From Candidatus Daviesbacteria bacterium (GTDB lineage Bacteria > Patescibacteriota > Microgenomatia > Daviesbacterales > UBA10151): a stretch of DNA of 5,006 bases. The position numbers were made by a program, and so were the translations under genes. Location of the stretch: assembly GCA_016186985.1 (NCBI GenBank), contig JACPKO010000092.1:1-5006 (forward strand), written 5' to 3'. Under the pieces are notes generated by a model that saw nothing but the letters and a program-made list of their open reading frames with translations, had not been told where the DNA came from and did no database searches. This document shows positions 4,472 through 5,006 of this stretch, in pieces; the first letter of the stretch is position 1, and each line of letters starts with the position of its first letter.

Positions 4472-5006
4472 ATGCTATTTTTAATACCAATTGCCTTTAT
4501 ATCCGGAATACTAACAGTATTTTCTCCTTGTGTGCTTCCGATTTTGCCTGTTATTTTAGCCAGCGGAATAGATGGTAATACCAGACGGATAAAAGGCATA
4601 ATTGCCGGACTTATAATTAGTTTTACAGTAGCTTCACTGCTTCTGGCCACAATAGTCCGGGTTTTAGGAATACCTGCAGACACCATTAGGATTTTTGCAG
4701 TTGGATTACTGGGAATCTTTGGCCTCAGTTTAGTTTTTCCTATAATTTGGGAAAAGGCTCAATTTTTTATCGAAAAGTTTTGGCATTTCCAGCCTAAACA
4801 AAGCAAGGATAGTGGTTTTTGGGGAGGGTTTTTAACAGGAGTAAGTTTAGGGATTGTTTGGACCCCTTGTATTGGTCCTGTTGTGGCAGCGGTGGCAACC
4901 CTTGCTGCTGTGAGCAACTTTTCTTATACAACAGTTCTTATTGCTTTTGCTTATGCTTTAGGTACTGCAGTACCTTTATATTTCATTGCAAAGGGTGGAG
5001 CTAAAG
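4472..5006 (+). CDS. ccdA: CcdA/DsbD-type transmembrane thiol-disulfide carrier, 3' end beyond the window
   Basis: A reading frame open to the window edge (178 codons so far) starts at an ATG seven bases after GGAG (4461-4464) and one base after the upstream stop. CcdA-family proteins shuttle electrons from cytoplasmic thioredoxin across the membrane to extracytoplasmic thioredoxin-like partners. The two hallmark cysteines are both visible: Cys20 in FSPCVLPILP and Cys133 in WTPCIGPVVA. Hydrophobic segments lie at about residues 2-30, 40-64, 72-93, 117-142 and 150-173. The family normally has six helices in two pseudo-repeats, so roughly the last helix is missing. A charged loop (about 94-115, WEKAQFFIEKFW onward) separates the repeats. 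Its partners are probably the two thioredoxin-like proteins encoded just upstream. A role in cytochrome c maturation is possible, but nothing here shows it. The gene symbol is a family-level call. Confidence 0.9.
   Translation, partial: MLFLIPIAFISGILTVFSPCVLPILPVILASGIDGNTRRIKGIIAGLIISFTVASLLLATIVRVLGIPADTIRIFAVGLLGIFGLSLVFPIIWEKAQFFIEKFWHFQPKQSKDSGFWGGFLTGVSLGIVWTPCIGPVVAAVATLAAVSNFSYTTVLIAFAYALGTAVPLYFIAKGGAK

Noticed and set aside
4456..4686. 76-codon open frame on the minus strand opposite ccdA
   Set aside because: It overlaps the start of the CcdA-type gene, whose hallmark Cys motifs and ribosome-binding site are clear.
4819..5004. 61-codon Cys-rich open frame on the plus strand within ccdA
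   Set aside because: It is an alternative frame inside the CcdA-type gene; the cysteines come from reading Leu/Val/Ala codons out of frame.

Overview
The window reads as a bacterial chromosome segment, most likely from an uncultivated lineage with a small genome. A candidate-phyla (Patescibacteria/CPR, Microgenomates-like) bacterium is my best guess. The grounds are the compact layout, the standard genetic code, a PAP2-like gene tight behind recA, and tandem membrane-anchored thioredoxin-like proteins feeding a short CcdA. This placement is an inference from gene style; no rRNA or other taxonomic marker is present. Two divergent transcription units share a short control region at about 3123-3239. 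Almost all of the window is coding, and there is no gene-free stretch above 300 bases.

Left half, minus strand: recA (3122 down to 657) is interrupted by an in-frame 451-residue intein (1500-2852). The intein is inserted exactly in the Walker A loop between the conserved Lys and the following Thr, and carries a LAGLIDADG homing endonuclease with both motifs intact. RecA can bind ATP only after splicing. Seven bases behind recA, and probably in the same transcript, is a polytopic membrane protein related to PAP2 phosphatases with a partly eroded active site (68-649). At the extreme left edge a GC palindrome followed by eight Ts looks like the terminator of a rightward gene that lies outside the window.

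Right half, plus strand: an ArsR-type repressor gene (3240-3608) heads a tight cluster of thiol-redox genes. First comes a thioredoxin-like gene that appears split by a frameshift into a membrane-anchor piece (3625-3756) and a CPMC thioredoxin piece (3740-4024). A second membrane-anchored thioredoxin-like protein with CQTC (4021-4470) follows. Last is a CcdA/DsbD-type transmembrane electron carrier (from 4472) that runs off the right edge. The natural reading is a repressor-controlled system that moves reducing equivalents across the membrane: CcdA takes electrons from cytoplasmic thioredoxin and hands them to the two anchored thioredoxin-like proteins outside.

Control region: recA and arsR each have a near-consensus sigma-70-type promoter whose predicted start point falls at, or within a base or two of, the start codon. 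Both mRNAs may therefore be leaderless. A 26-bp inverted repeat covers the arsR start codon and a second 18-bp palindrome lies between the two promoters. Both are candidate operators.
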